The notes: a model not told the origin generated them from the sequence alone. Positions 23,555 to 32,885 are shown, counted from the first letter of the stretch. The stretch: DNA of 64,000 nt from Gallionella sp. (GCA_017880865.1 JADGRL010000001.1:1-64000); one strand, 5' to 3'. A program made the numbers and translations.

Positions 23555-25228
23555 TCATAATTTGGTCTTGCTCCGGACGGTGCTTACCTTGACACTGGTG
23601 TTGGCACTCGTAATTTCATCCTTGTCAATTTGCACAATGCTGGCTGGATAGGTTAAATATTTCGGTGGGAAGGAAGGCGGGTCTTTCTGAAAATAAGTAC
23701 GATAGCGGCGCAAGAATGCCGCAGGAGGAATTTGTTTGGAATCGTCGGTCAAGCTTGCCAGGAATCCGTTCACAAAATACAAGTCCATCTCATGCGATAC
23801 TTTCGAATGTGTTTTGCTGTGTTTTTCGCATTCGAAGAAATCTTTAATGCGTGTATAGGTTTGCGCGGACAGTGCGATGCGGTTGGGTTCGCTGCTGGAT
23901 TCCACGCGTGATGCGTAATTGACGGACTCACCCCAGATGTCGTATGCGAATTTTTGTTTCCCGACCATGCCGGCAATCAGGTGCCCCGTGTGTATTCCAA
24001 CCCGGATAGCCCAGTTATGCCGACTGTCGGTGCCGCTGCGTTCGGTTACGGCGCGAACCATTTCCATCGCCGCCATGACGGCATCTACCGGATGAGATGG
24101 ATTGCGTTCCGGCAATCCTCCCGCGCACATATAGCTGTCGCCGATGGTTTTTAATTTTTCCAGGCCATAACGCGCCACGATTTCATCGAAGGCACTGAAA
24201 TATTCATGCAACATCTGAACGAGTTCGTCAGCGGCCAGTTTTTCGGCGGAAGAAGAAAAACCTACGAAGTCAGTAAAAATAATGGTGACATCTTCCAAAT
24301 ATTTTGGTTCGACCGTTCCATTCCTACGGAATTCCTCGGCTACCGTGGCAGGCAAAATATTGAGCAAGAGCGATTCGGAAACCTTGCGCTGATTTTCAAC
24401 TTCTATGCATCGTTGTGCCAGTTCCTGCTCAAGGCCGGTTCGCTGATTCTGGGTGATATGCAGGTCGTCAGAAAGATTGTCGAAGCCGTTGGCTATTTCG
24501 CCAAGCTCATCACCGGATTTCAGTTCGATCTGATGTTCGGCGTCGCCAGTTTGGATTGATTCAACGCGCAGCTTTAGGGTATTCAACCCTCTGGCAATAC
24601 GGCGAAACACAAGCACGGCCATGCCGATCGCGGCGCATAGGGACAAGATAAAAGCAATCAGCGCCGTTCTGTCGGTCCACCATTGCGCAACCATGAGCTC
24701 CTGACGTGCCATTTCAAACTGCTGCCGCTCGAGTTTTTCAAGCGCGGGCAATGCCTCATACAACACATGCTGTCCAAGTGGTTCGGTGTGCAGTGCCAGT
24801 TCGGTCAGCGCCTGAACATGGTTGCTCCCGAAATTCTCGTAAAATATATGCCATGACGCCGCCAATTCTGTGTAGTTTTGTTGCAAGGCCTGCACCCTGG
24901 TACGCATGTCACCGTCCGAAAGTTTATAGAGCGTCGCAATCTGCGCCGCAGTCTCTGCTGACTGCACATTCAACTTTTCTATCTCGCTCGAGACCAACTG
25001 GGTTGTCGAGCCCTCCAGGTGTATCTGCCCCAGACGGGAGACCTGATTCTGTATGTCACTTGCACCCTGTTTAATAGTCGTCGTTATAGATTGAAACTCG
25101 GTTTCCTTCTGCAGCAACAAGATCGCAGCATCCTTTTGCTGGGCACTCCAGAAATTGATCGAAAAATTCAGCGCGAAGAGAAGCAGGATGGCGAAGAGGG
25201 AAAATTGAATGTGGCTTTTTAGTTTCAT
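23555..25228 (-). CDS. Membrane-bound class III adenylate cyclase with HAMP domain
   Basis: 557 residues. TM1 (about 8-26), a periplasmic helical sensor of about 150 residues, TM2 (AFILSLCAAIGMAVLVF), HAMP (IARGLNTLKLRVESIQTGD), a short coiled coil, then the cyclase domain. Both metal aspartates are visible (IIFTDFVGFS and KTIGDSYMC), with the adenine-selecting Lys in LEKLKTIGD and Asp in YDIWGESVN, and the transition-state Asn-x3-Arg in NYASR. These favour cAMP as product. It is a likely source of signal for the cyclic-nucleotide-binding protein at 34290, but the genes are 9 kb apart. Confidence 0.92.
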   Translation of the reverse strand: MKLKSHIQFSLFAILLLFALNFSINFWSAQQKDAAILLLQKETEFQSITTTIKQGASDIQNQVSRLGQIHLEGSTTQLVSSEIEKLNVQSAETAAQIATLYKLSDGDMRTRVQALQQNYTELAASWHIFYENFGSNHVQALTELALHTEPLGQHVLYEALPALEKLERQQFEMARQELMVAQWWTDRTALIAFILSLCAAIGMAVLVFRRIARGLNTLKLRVESIQTGDAEHQIELKSGDELGEIANGFDNLSDDLHITQNQRTGLEQELAQRCIEVENQRKVSESLLLNILPATVAEEFRRNGTVEPKYLEDVTIIFTDFVGFSSSAEKLAADELVQMLHEYFSAFDEIVARYGLEKLKTIGDSYMCAGGLPERNPSHPVDAVMAAMEMVRAVTERSGTDSRHNWAIRVGIHTGHLIAGMVGKQKFAYDIWGESVNYASRVESSSEPNRIALSAQTYTRIKDFFECEKHSKTHSKVSHEMDLYFVNGFLASLTDDSKQIPPAAFLRRYRTYFQKDPPSFPPKYLTYPASIVQIDKDEITSANTSVKVSTVRSKTKL

Positions 25229-25408
25229 TGTTCAAACTTTTCATGGATAGGAAATTCAACCGTGCAGTTCCAAATATCCATCCCCACAACACACCAGTCA
25301 ATGCCCGTTTTCACCGTCTAATCTCCGAGCAAATTTGCCGGTCATGGAATTTAGCACGCGTTCCGCATGAAATGGGAATGTGACAGGGCCCGCGCCTGAT
25401 TAATGCCA

Positions 25409-25440
25409 TAAAAAAAGCCCGGCATCACCGGGCTTTTTTT
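25409..25440. terminator. Bidirectional Rho-independent terminator
   Basis: AAAAAAGCCCGG, loop CATCA, CCGGGCTTTTTT. A 12-bp stem with A and T runs on both sides, able to stop transcription on either strand. It lies downstream of the minus-strand lipoprotein gene (stop at 25524). Confidence 0.92.
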
Positions 25441-25523
25441 ATGCAGCAACTTCTTAACCTTCCTCGAACCGCCTCTCACACTGCAGCGGGCGAAGCCTGC
25501 GGTGACGATCTCAACGGCTTGGG

Positions 25524-26006
25524 CTAGCTCTTCCTGCTTTTCATCCACACCACAGCAATCACGACTATAACTGCGCCTAGCACCCATAGCCAGTATTTTT
25601 CCAGAAAACCCGGTTCGGAAACTTTTGTAACGGGCTCGGCGATCACCGGGGGCGGCGTAGGTTCTATCGGCGCAGCTGCCGGTGCTGCTTGTTGCACGAC
25701 TGGGGCTGGTGCTGCTACGGGCTTTGGTTCCGCAACTTTGGTTACAATTTGTGCTTTGGCCGCTTTTTTCTTGGCCTTTTTGACTACCGGCTTGCGGGCC
25801 GGCTGCTCGGCCATCACCACAGGAACCGCAGCCGTCTGTGCGGCAACGGCAGGGGCAGGCTCGGGCGGGGTTTCCTTTTCGGCAACCTTGGTGATCGGAG
25901 CCGGTTCAATGACAACAGCCTCTTTCGGTTTTGTCGCGCAAGCCGACAAGACCAATACCGAAGAAAGCAGAACTACAGCTAAAATAAAATTATTCTTTTT
26001 GGTCAT
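25524..26006 (-). CDS. Pro/Ala/Lys-rich lipoprotein with a C-terminal membrane helix
   Basis: 160 residues. N-terminal lipobox ending LSAC (Cys23). The middle 100 residues are a low-complexity linker of Ala, Pro, Val and Lys with repeated TKVAEKE/TKVAEPK/TKVSEPG units and a basic patch (VVKKAKKKAAKAQ). The last 30 residues hold one membrane helix (YWLWVLGAVIVVIAVVWM) ending MKSRKS, with the basic tail on the cytoplasmic side. A lipid anchor and a membrane helix at opposite ends would let it tether two membranes or span the periplasm. Unrecognised family; function inferred only. Confidence 0.75.
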   Translation of the reverse strand: MTKKNNFILAVVLLSSVLVLSACATKPKEAVVIEPAPITKVAEKETPPEPAPAVAAQTAAVPVVMAEQPARKPVVKKAKKKAAKAQIVTKVAEPKPVAAPAPVVQQAAPAAAPIEPTPPPVIAEPVTKVSEPGFLEKYWLWVLGAVIVVIAVVWMKSRKS

Positions 26007-26098
26007 GGTGTTCTCCCAAGAGACGATTGATGAAATGCGATACAGGATGCATCCTCACACAGTTAGCCATGCCACGCAAACTTTCGGCTTCGCATTAC

Positions 26099-26136
26099 CT
26101 TAAGAGCAAGCCTTGTGCGCAGGGCTTGCTCTTAAG
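26099..26136. terminator. 14-bp perfect stem-loop in the clpB 3' region
   Basis: CTTAAGAGCAAGCC and GGCTTGCTCTTAAG with a 10-base loop. No U-run follows on either strand, so it may be an mRNA-stabilising or attenuating hairpin rather than a classical terminator. It lies between clpB and the lipoprotein gene, in the 467-base gap 26007-26473, which also holds two repeat units, a clpB tail copy and a long inverted repeat. Confidence 0.6.
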
Positions 26137-26157
26137 CGCTTAGCCTGATGGAACAAC

Positions 26158-26263
26158 TGATGGAACTACTAGCCATCTCACTAAGCTGCACAAACCGCAG
26201 CAAGTGATTAGTTATAGCCATTCGACTAGGCGAGCAAAAAACGCTCGCCACGTCGATGGTTAT
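26158..26263 (+). repeat. Dispersed hairpin repeat, locus A (two tandem units)
   Basis: Begins with the conserved lead TGATGGAACTACT, then unit A1 (26171-26215: AGCCATCTCACTAAG, stem GCTGC/GCAGC, arm CAAGTGATTAGTTAT) and unit A2 (26216-26263: AGCCATTCGACTAGG, stem GGCGAGC/GCTCGCC around AAAAAAC, arm ACGTCGATGGTTAT). The outer pairs are T-A, CAC/GTG in A1 and C-G, GAC/GTC in A2. The right end overlaps the stop codon of a duplicated clpB tail. Confidence 0.85.
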
Positions 26264-26321
26264 TTATCGAACTTCATCACGCCGCCCATGCAATCCACCT
26301 TGATCGTATCTTTCGCGGCGG
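26260..26321 (-). pseudogene. Duplicate of the clpB 3' end
   Basis: The minus strand encodes AAKDTIKVDCMGGVMKFDK-stop, matching the true ClpB C-terminus [19 protein letters not shown] with three changes. Similarity ends upstream of AAKD. It lies 150 bases beyond the current clpB stop, and its TAA is embedded in the end of repeat unit A2. It looks like a leftover of an older or duplicated clpB end. Confidence 0.85.
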
Positions 26322-26396
26322 TGCGTGGTTGTTGCCACTGTGTCAATTCCGTCCAGCTTTTGGCTGGTAACGGGTTGCCTGACTTTGTTATTAGTG

Positions 26397-26462
26397 GCTT
26401 TACCCCGCAAGGGGGCAAGAACCTCTTCGAGGCAACCACGGCCTACCCCTTGCGGGTAAAGC
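26397..26462. repeat. Long inverted repeat just after clpB
   Basis: GCTTTACCCCGCAAGGGG and CCCCTTGCGGGTAAAGC pair over 17 bases with one bulged C, enclosing about 31 bases with a small CCTC-TTC-GAGG hairpin inside. It ends 11 bases from the clpB stop. It could act as the clpB 3' terminus, or be a REP-like element. Confidence 0.65.
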
Positions 26463-26473
26463 GTGCATACTGT

Positions 26474-29053
26474 TTACGACTTATCAAACCGCATGACACC
26501 TCCCACGCAATCCACTTTCACCGTATCTTTGGCCGCGAAACGCCCTTCCAGTATCAGCTTGGCGAGCGGGTTCTCCAGTTGCGCCTGGATCGCGCGTTTC
26601 AGCGGACGTGCTCCATACACCGGATCGAAGCCCGCGTTAGCGATTTCGGCCAGTGCGGCATCGCTGATGTCCAGCTTCATTTCCATCGCATTCAGACGTG
26701 CTTCCAGATATTTCAACTGGATGCGCGCGATGGATTTGATGTTCTTCTCATCCAGCGCATGGAACACCACCACCTCGTCGATGCGGTTGATGAACTCGGG
26801 GCGAAAATAACTTTTCACCTCGCCCATCACCGCCAGCTTGATCACCTGATAATCGTCGCCTGCCATGGTCTGGATCATCTGGCTGCCCAGATTCGATGTC
26901 ATCACGATCACGGTGTTCTTGAAGTCCACGGTGCGCCCCTGTCCGTCGGTCATGCGTCCGTCGTCCAGCGCCTGCAACAATACGTTAAACACATCCGGGT
27001 GCGCCTTCTCCACTTCATCGAGCAAAATAACTGAATAAGGTTTGCGCCGCACCGCCTCGGTGAGTCCGCCGCCTTCCTCATAGCCGACATAGCCGGGCGG
27101 CGCGCCGATCAGACGCGCGACGGAATGCTTCTCCATGTACTCGCTCATGTCGATGCGTATCAGGTGATCTTCTGAATCAAACATGAAACCGGCCAGCGCC
27201 TTGCACAGCTCGGTCTTGCCGACGCCGGTAGGACCTAAGAACAGGAACGAACCATAGGGGCGGTTCGGGTCGGACAGGCCGGAGCGTGAGCGGCGGATCG
27301 CATCGGACACCAGCCTCACCGCCTCGTCCTGCCCCACCACGCGTTCATGCAACTTGTCTTCCATCTTGAGCAACTTGTCACGCTCGCCCTGCATCATTTT
27401 GGACACCGGAATGCCGGTCGCGCGGCTCACCACTTCGGCGATTTCTTCCACGCCGACCTGAGTGCGCAGCAGACGGTTCTTCGGCTTGCTCTCTTCGGCA
27501 TGCACGGCTTCTTTCAGTTTGGCTTCGAGCTGAGGCAGCTTGCCGTATTGCAGCTCGGCCACTTCCTGCAACTTGCCTTCGCGTTGCAGGCTCACCATCT
27601 CGGCGCGCACTTTTTCCATCTCTTCCTTGAGCAATGCGGTGCCTTGTGCCGCGCCCTTCTCCGCCTTCCAGATTTCGTCGAGATCGGCGTACTCGCGTTG
27701 CAGTTTGGCGATTTCGGTTTCGATCAGCGCGAAGCGCTTCTTCGAGGCTTCGTCTTTTTCCTTCTTCACCGCTTCGCGTTCGATCTTGAGCTGGATCAGG
27801 CGGCGATCCAGCTTGTCCATCACCTCAGGCTTGGAATCGATTTCCATTCTGACGCGCGCGGCAGCCTCGTCGATCAGGTCGATCGCCTTGTCAGGCAGGA
27901 AGCGGTCGGTGATGTAGCGGTGCGACAGTTCCGCCGCCGCGATGATGGCCGGGTCGGTAATGTCCACGCCGTGATGCAATTCGTATCTTTCCTGCAAACC
28001 GCGCAGAATCGCGATGGTCGCCTCCACGCTCGGCTCTTCCACCAGCACCTTCTGAAAGCGGCGTTCCAGCGCGGCATCCTTCTCGATGTATTTGCGATAT
28101 TCGTCCAGCGTAGTCGCACCGACGCAATGCAACTCGCCGCGCGCCAATGCGGGTTTGAGCATGTTGCCCGCATCCATCGCACCCTCGGCTTTTCCCGCGC
28201 CGACCATCGTGTGCAGCTCGTCGATGAACACGATGGTCTGGCCTTCATCCTGCGCCAGCTCCTTCAATACATTTTTCAGGCGTTCCTCGAACTCGCCGCG
28301 ATATTTCGCCCCGGCCAGCAGCGCTGCCATGTCCAGGCTCAGCACCTTCTTGCCTTTCAGCGATTCTGGCACCTCGCCGTTGACGATGCGCTGCGCCAGA
28401 CCTTCGACGATGGCGGTCTTGCCCACGCCCGGCTCACCGATCAGCACCGGATTATTTTTGGTGCGGCGTTGCAGCACCTGAATCGCACGGCGGATTTCGT
28501 CATCGCGCCCGATCACAGGATCAAGCTTGCCCTGACGGGCGCGTTCGGTCAGATCGATCGTGTATTTTTTCAGCGATTCGCGCTGACCCTCGGACTCGGC
28601 GCTGCCGACCGACTCGCCACCGCGCACCGCGTTGATCGCCTGCTCCAGCGGTGCACGCGCCACACCATGTGTTTTTAGCAAGCGTCCGGTCTCACCCTTG
28701 TCATCGCAAGCCGCGAGCAGGAACATTTCCGAGGCGATGAACTGATCGCCTCGCTTTTGCGCCGCCTTGTCGGTCAAGTTAAGCAGATTGGACAAGTCGC
28801 GCCCGACCTGAACTTCTCCGCCATGACCTTCCACCTTGGGCAGTCGCTCCATCGCATCTTCCAGGGCGGGTTTCAACCCGCCGACACTCGCACCGGCGCG
28901 CGCCAGCAGCGAAGCCGCGCCGCTATCGGCATCGTTGAGCAGCGCCAGCATCAGATGCTGCGGCTCGATGAACTGGTTGTCATTGCCGACAGCGAGACTT
29001 TGCGCATCGGATAGAGCTTGTTGCAGCTTGGTAGTGAATTTATCGAAACGCAT
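26474..29053 (-). CDS. clpB: ClpB disaggregase (AAA+ chaperone)
   Basis: 859 residues, the standard ClpB length. N-domain ([18 protein letters not shown]), first AAA+ module with Walker [14 protein letters not shown] and Walker [14 protein letters not shown], the coiled-coil M domain (about 400-530), and a second AAA+ module with Walker [14 protein letters not shown] and Walker [11 protein letters not shown]. Works with DnaK to rescue aggregated proteins. The start is set by AAGGAG seven bases before the ATG. A heat-shock sigma-32 type promoter lies upstream. A degenerate copy of the last 19 codons sits downstream. Confidence 0.97.
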   Translation of the reverse strand: MRFDKFTTKLQQALSDAQSLAVGNDNQFIEPQHLMLALLNDADSGAASLLARAGASVGGLKPALEDAMERLPKVEGHGGEVQVGRDLSNLLNLTDKAAQKRGDQFIASEMFLLAACDDKGETGRLLKTHGVARAPLEQAINAVRGGESVGSAESEGQRESLKKYTIDLTERARQGKLDPVIGRDDEIRRAIQVLQRRTKNNPVLIGEPGVGKTAIVEGLAQRIVNGEVPESLKGKKVLSLDMAALLAGAKYRGEFEERLKNVLKELAQDEGQTIVFIDELHTMVGAGKAEGAMDAGNMLKPALARGELHCVGATTLDEYRKYIEKDAALERRFQKVLVEEPSVEATIAILRGLQERYELHHGVDITDPAIIAAAELSHRYITDRFLPDKAIDLIDEAAARVRMEIDSKPEVMDKLDRRLIQLKIEREAVKKEKDEASKKRFALIETEIAKLQREYADLDEIWKAEKGAAQGTALLKEEMEKVRAEMVSLQREGKLQEVAELQYGKLPQLEAKLKEAVHAEESKPKNRLLRTQVGVEEIAEVVSRATGIPVSKMMQGERDKLLKMEDKLHERVVGQDEAVRLVSDAIRRSRSGLSDPNRPYGSFLFLGPTGVGKTELCKALAGFMFDSEDHLIRIDMSEYMEKHSVARLIGAPPGYVGYEEGGGLTEAVRRKPYSVILLDEVEKAHPDVFNVLLQALDDGRMTDGQGRTVDFKNTVIVMTSNLGSQMIQTMAGDDYQVIKLAVMGEVKSYFRPEFINRIDEVVVFHALDEKNIKSIARIQLKYLEARLNAMEMKLDISDAALAEIANAGFDPVYGARPLKRAIQAQLENPLAKLILEGRFAAKDTVKVDCVGGVMRFDKS

Positions 29054-29081
29054 GGTGCTCTCCTTCATAAGTGTGCGGTTG

Positions 29082-29110
29082 AAATGGAGGGAGTTGCGGC
29101 CGATTTCAAG
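29082..29110 (-). promoter_or_regulatory. Sigma-32 heat-shock promoter of clpB
   Basis: Minus strand: CTTGAAA (29110-29104), a 14-base spacer, then CTCCATTT (29089-29082), against the sigma-32 consensus CTTGAAA-N11-16-CCCCATNT. It lies 29-57 bases before the clpB start. One mismatch in each half at most, and a heat-shock gene downstream. Confidence 0.85.
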
Positions 29111-29262
29111 TGACCATATAGAATTCGCTTGATGTATACGACCCAGGGCAATAATCGTCTATCTGTCGTACAATAACACTTAATTGAATTAATCATTCCC
29201 CTTGCCTTGGACAATTGATCAGTATGCTGGAATCAATCAGGGCGCGTGAAGGAAAACATCAC

Positions 29263-29985
29263 ATGAAAAGCAAAATTATAACGAGCTTAGTGACGGGCAC
29301 TCTGTGTGTTGCGACGATATTTTCCGTTTCTGCGGCAAGTGCTGGCAACGAAAAATTCAGTCTCTCCAGCGGATTTGACTCCAGTTCCAATAACTACGAA
29401 GCCGGCCCTTGGGTATTCAAATTGGCTGTGCCTGCCGACATGTCCGGTACTGTAGTTCCCGTGATCGGTCGTATTAGAACAGACGGTGCTGCCAGCAACA
29501 CGCAACAGGGCTTGAGTAACTCTGAAGCTGCAGCTACCTATAACATCTATGCGGGCAGCGCATCCGCACCGGGGATCAATTTAACCGGCAAAGTTAAAGT
29601 CAATATCGCGGATAAAAGCAGCACTTTCAGCCTAAATCAAAACGACTACGCGGCGCAGATGGAGGTTTATCAAAGTCTGGACAAATTTACCGCAAAGGGG
29701 TCGCTGGGTTCCAAGTTTCTGGGCAACCCGACGGGAATGACGCTGGACCCGGTGCTCTATGGATCGTTCGGGGGCATCTACCAATTCACCGAAAAAACCA
29801 GCACGGGGGTCGATATGAGCTTAACCCAAGACCCGAACGCTACGGGTGTAAGACAGCCTGAGTTGAGCGCTTACGTAAATTACAAGCTCGACAAGAACCT
29901 CAAAGCTCGTGGCTACGTGCTCAGAGGATTCACCAACGGCAATCCGAATAACGCCTTGGGCGGACAAGTTTATTACGGGTTCTGA
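29263..29985 (+). CDS. Outer-membrane beta-barrel protein
   Basis: 240 residues. A signal peptide (MKSKIITSLVTGTLCVATIF, cleavage near SAASAG) is followed by alternating amphipathic strands (VFKLAVPADM, GVDMSLTQDP, LSAYVNYKLDKNLKARGYVL) and a C-terminal GGQVYYGF; the terminal Phe is the signal for BAM-mediated insertion. Size suits an 8-12 stranded barrel. No family recognised. The stop codon is shared with the lead of repeat locus B. Confidence 0.75.
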   Translation: MKSKIITSLVTGTLCVATIFSVSAASAGNEKFSLSSGFDSSSNNYEAGPWVFKLAVPADMSGTVVPVIGRIRTDGAASNTQQGLSNSEAAATYNIYAGSASAPGINLTGKVKVNIADKSSTFSLNQNDYAAQMEVYQSLDKFTAKGSLGSKFLGNPTGMTLDPVLYGSFGGIYQFTEKTSTGVDMSLTQDPNATGVRQPELSAYVNYKLDKNLKARGYVLRGFTNGNPNNALGGQVYYGF

Positions 29986-30046
29986 TGAGACTACTAGCCA
30001 CCTGACTAAGTTGGCAAGCTACGCCAGCCAAGTCATTGGATATAGC
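29983..30046 (+). repeat. Dispersed hairpin repeat, locus B (one unit)
   Basis: The lead TGATGAGACTACT starts at the stop codon of the barrel gene, then unit B1 (29996-30043): AGCCACCTGACTAAG, stem TTGGC/GCCAG around AAGCTAC, arm CCAAGTCATTGGATAT. Outer pairs are T-A, GAC/GTC. It fills the gap between the barrel gene and nadC. Confidence 0.85.
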
Positions 30047-30077
30047 GCAATCTAGCTTCACGATCAGAGGAATTCCC

Positions 30078-30920
30078 ATGCCAGAATCCGAGCTCGCCTC
30101 ACACATCCGCCGCAATGTCACCCACTCGCTCGATGAAGACATAGCCACCGGCGACTTGAGCGCGCAACTGTTATCTGCGACACAAATATCAACCGCACAA
30201 ATCATCACGCGACAATCAGCGGTACTGTGCGGCACGCAGTGGTTCGATGCCTGCTTCCTCATGCAAGACCCTAACTGCGTGATCAACTGGCAGGCAGCGG
30301 ACGGCGACAAGATCAGCGCAGGCCAAACGCTGTGCGAGATTCAAGGTCACACGCGCGCGCTGCTCAGCGCCGAACGCAGCGCCTTGAACTTGCTGCAAAC
30401 CCTGTCCGGCACCGCCACGCGTACCCGGCTCTATGTGGATGAAGTGGCTGGCATCAACGTCAAAATCATGGATACGCGCAAGACTTTGCCAGGGCTTCGG
30501 CAGGCGCAAAAATATGCGGTTCGAACAGGAGGCGGACATAACCAGCGTGTCGGTTTATTCGACGGGATATTGATCAAGGAAAACCACATCGCCGCAGCAG
30601 GAGGCATCAAACTCGTGCTGGAGCAGGCACATCGCCTCGCCCAGCCGGGCATCGGCGTCCAAATCGAAGTGGAAAATATGGCGCAACTGGATGAAGCTTT
30701 GAATGCCGGAGCAAAACTGATCCTGCTCGACAACTTCGATCAGGATGGTTTGAGCGCAGCAGTAAAGCACACCGGCAATCGCGCCGAACTGGAAGCATCC
30801 GGCGGCATCACGCTTGCGACTTTGCGCAAAGTCGCGCTGACCGGCGTAGATCGCATCTCGATCGGCGCACTAACCAAAGATGTCGAATCGCTCGATCTGT
30901 CCATGCGCTTCAGAACATAA
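30078..30920 (+). CDS. nadC: Quinolinate phosphoribosyltransferase
   Basis: 280 residues. NadC landmarks: LDEDIATGDLSAQLL at the start, LLSAERSALNLLQTLSGTAT, IMDTRKTLPGLR, and RTGGGHNQRVGLFDGILIK split over the active site, then IQIEVEN-type VQIEVENMAQLDEAL and LEASGGITL. It makes nicotinate mononucleotide from quinolinate and PRPP in NAD biosynthesis. The start is set by AGAGGAA eight bases upstream. Confidence 0.97.
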   Translation: MPESELASHIRRNVTHSLDEDIATGDLSAQLLSATQISTAQIITRQSAVLCGTQWFDACFLMQDPNCVINWQAADGDKISAGQTLCEIQGHTRALLSAERSALNLLQTLSGTATRTRLYVDEVAGINVKIMDTRKTLPGLRQAQKYAVRTGGGHNQRVGLFDGILIKENHIAAAGGIKLVLEQAHRLAQPGIGVQIEVENMAQLDEALNAGAKLILLDNFDQDGLSAAVKHTGNRAELEASGGITLATLRKVALTGVDRISIGALTKDVESLDLSMRFRT

Positions 30921-31108
30921 CATGGCTACGCGATGTGCCCGCTATCAGGCATGAACTGAAACTCCCCCACCGACATCAATTTCCTTCACCTGGTTCCAGA
31001 AGCTCTAGCACCCGTACCGACAACTCGCCGGGCTAAATTTAATTTAAATGAAGCAGCGCAAATAAACCGGCAGGCTGTGTTACGGGCCGCTCGCGCAACC
31101 GCTTTTAT

Positions 31109-32455
31109 TCATGAAAGGTTTGTTGCCTGCAACGCGTGTGTGCCGTCTTCTTCAGCTTCAACATTCTGAATGCTGCACGAGAGCGGTGTGTAGAAACTGA
31201 CTTGATTGCGCCCGTTCTCTTTTGCGCGATACATCGCAATATCCGCCCATTTGAGAATATCGTCATGACTCCCCTGATGATTGACGAACAGGGTCACGCC
31301 GACACTGGAGGTGCAGCGATGCTCCACGGTCATGGATTTTGCCTTCTCGTCTTTCTGGATATTCAGCAAATACGGTTCGGATAAGGCGGCGCGTATTTTT
31401 TCGGCAATGATGCTCGCCCGCGCCATGGAAGCGTTTTCATCGCTATCCAGTTCGCCCAGAATCACCACGAACTCATCGCCACCGAAACGCGCAACCGTAT
31501 CCACCTCGCGCACACACTGGCTGATGCGCTGCGCGGCCTCGATCAGCAGCAAGTCGCCTGCATTGTGGCCGTAAAGGTCGTTGAGCGGCTTGAAGTTATC
31601 CATGTCGATAAACATCACCGCGCCATAACGACCGCTACGCCGACTGGTCGCCATCGTTTGTATCAGCCTGTCATTCAACAAACGGCGATTGGGCAGATGG
31701 GTCAGCGGATCATAAAAGGCCAGATTGTGTATCTCGGCTTCAGCCGCTTTGCGCCGGGTGATGTCGGTAAAAATACCGACATAGTTGATGACTTCACCAT
31801 TTTCGCCATACACGGCAGTGATGGTCAGCCACTCAGGGTAAGTCCTGCCGTTTTTGCGCCGGTTCCAGATTTCTCCGCTCCAGCATTTTTCGCGTTCTAT
31901 CGTAGCCCACATACGGCGGTAGAACTCAGGGTCTTGCCGTCCAGAGGTCAGCAGTGCCGGTGTTTTACCCACGGCCTCCGCGCTGGTGTAACCGGATATC
32001 CGGGTGAAGGAATGATTGACCCTAAGAATATTTTTGTCTGCATCGGTAATCAGCACCCCCTCCTGGCACTCGAACGTGGCGGCGGCAACGCGCAGCTCGT
32101 TAAATTGCAGCTGGAGTGTGGTCTGTTGCTCCTGCATCGGGCGCAAGATCAGGATATTCAGCGCCGGCGTACAGATGAGGGTCAGCAAAATGGCATCGGC
32201 TATCTCCCAGTAGATTCCCGAAACATTCTGGTTGAGGATCAGCTTAAATATTCCCTCCATGTTCAACAACAACACCAGATTCGCGATCAGAATGATATAG
32301 GCCATCATGCCCACCGCACCTACCGGAGAGTGGCAAAATTTCAAAAAGCTTTGGATCAGTTTGTCCATCGACCCGACCCAAGAACAGTCGGGTAGGCCTT
32401 CTCGAAGCGGGGCAACGCTGTCTTGCCGCACGTTGCCAGAGGGTGCGTTATACAT
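31109..32455 (-). CDS. PAS-GGDEF diguanylate cyclase, membrane-bound
   Basis: 448 residues. Two membrane helices (VGAVGMMAYIILIANLVLLL and IADAILLTLICTPALNILIL), a PAS domain (about 125-240; GVLITDADKNILRVNHSFTR, ending with a PAC motif YVGIFTDITRRKAAE), then a GGDEF domain (about 250-425) with intact ARFGGDEFVVIL and a DPLTHLPNRR start. It should make cyclic di-GMP. A likely inhibitory RxxD site is not seen before GGDEF. The start at 32455 overlaps the IHF-like gene by 8 bases; a start at 32368 (MDKLIQSF) is a reasonable alternative. Confidence 0.92.
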   Translation of the reverse strand: MYNAPSGNVRQDSVAPLREGLPDCSWVGSMDKLIQSFLKFCHSPVGAVGMMAYIILIANLVLLLNMEGIFKLILNQNVSGIYWEIADAILLTLICTPALNILILRPMQEQQTTLQLQFNELRVAAATFECQEGVLITDADKNILRVNHSFTRISGYTSAEAVGKTPALLTSGRQDPEFYRRMWATIEREKCWSGEIWNRRKNGRTYPEWLTITAVYGENGEVINYVGIFTDITRRKAAEAEIHNLAFYDPLTHLPNRRLLNDRLIQTMATSRRSGRYGAVMFIDMDNFKPLNDLYGHNAGDLLLIEAAQRISQCVREVDTVARFGGDEFVVILGELDSDENASMARASIIAEKIRAALSEPYLLNIQKDEKAKSMTVEHRCTSSVGVTLFVNHQGSHDDILKWADIAMYRAKENGRNQVSFYTPLSCSIQNVEAEEDGTHALQATNLS

Positions 32456-32870
32456 GGTTTACCGTGGCTTCCATGTTGCGCATCACCACCGGATTCAGCG
32501 GGCTCTGCATAATCGGCAACGGTGAGTGAATTTCGGCTGTCTGAATACCTGCATCCCTTTGAGCTTCGGCACTATCGCCCACCCGCTCCCGCAACTCCTT
32601 GGCGGGTTTGAACTGCGGCACGTATTTCACCGGTACTTTTATTTTGTTGCCCGCTTTGGGACTCTTGCCGCCGACTTTGAGATCGCGTTTCTGCCGTGGC
32701 TGAACCAGGCTCAAAGAAAAACTGCCGAAGCCGCGAATTTCTACCCGGCCGCCCTTTAAGAGATTGCCGCACAGCGCATCCAGCATCACCTTGACCGCCA
32801 ATTCGGCATCTTTGGTTTTGAGTTGAGGATTCAATGCGGCAAGGCGCGAGATAAGTTCAGATCTATCCAT
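32448..32870 (-). CDS. HU/IHF-family DNA-binding protein with a long C-terminal tail
   Basis: 140 residues. The first 98 match IHF-beta (MDRSELISRLAALNPQLKTKDAELAVKVML split by helices, GRVEIRGFGSFSL, then the DNA-bending arm with the intercalating Pro in GGKSPKAGNKIKVP, and FKPAKELRERV). The arm core RNPKTG of classical IHF is KSPKAG here. About 42 extra residues, Glu/Pro/Asn-rich, follow and are not seen in normal IHF. Overlaps the GGDEF gene. Likely a specialised paralogue rather than the housekeeping subunit. Confidence 0.85.
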   Translation of the reverse strand: MDRSELISRLAALNPQLKTKDAELAVKVMLDALCGNLLKGGRVEIRGFGSFSLSLVQPRQKRDLKVGGKSPKAGNKIKVPVKYVPQFKPAKELRERVGDSAEAQRDAGIQTAEIHSPLPIMQSPLNPVVMRNMEATVNHV

Positions 32871-32885
32871 ATTAATAATTCCGGT

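Noticed and set aside
27347-28678. 443-codon open frame opposite clpB
   Set aside because: Antisense of the conserved ClpB core; Leu/Gln/His-rich without any domain.
26158-30046. CRISPR array
   Set aside because: Repeats are dispersed or paired, with no regular unique spacers and no cas genes.
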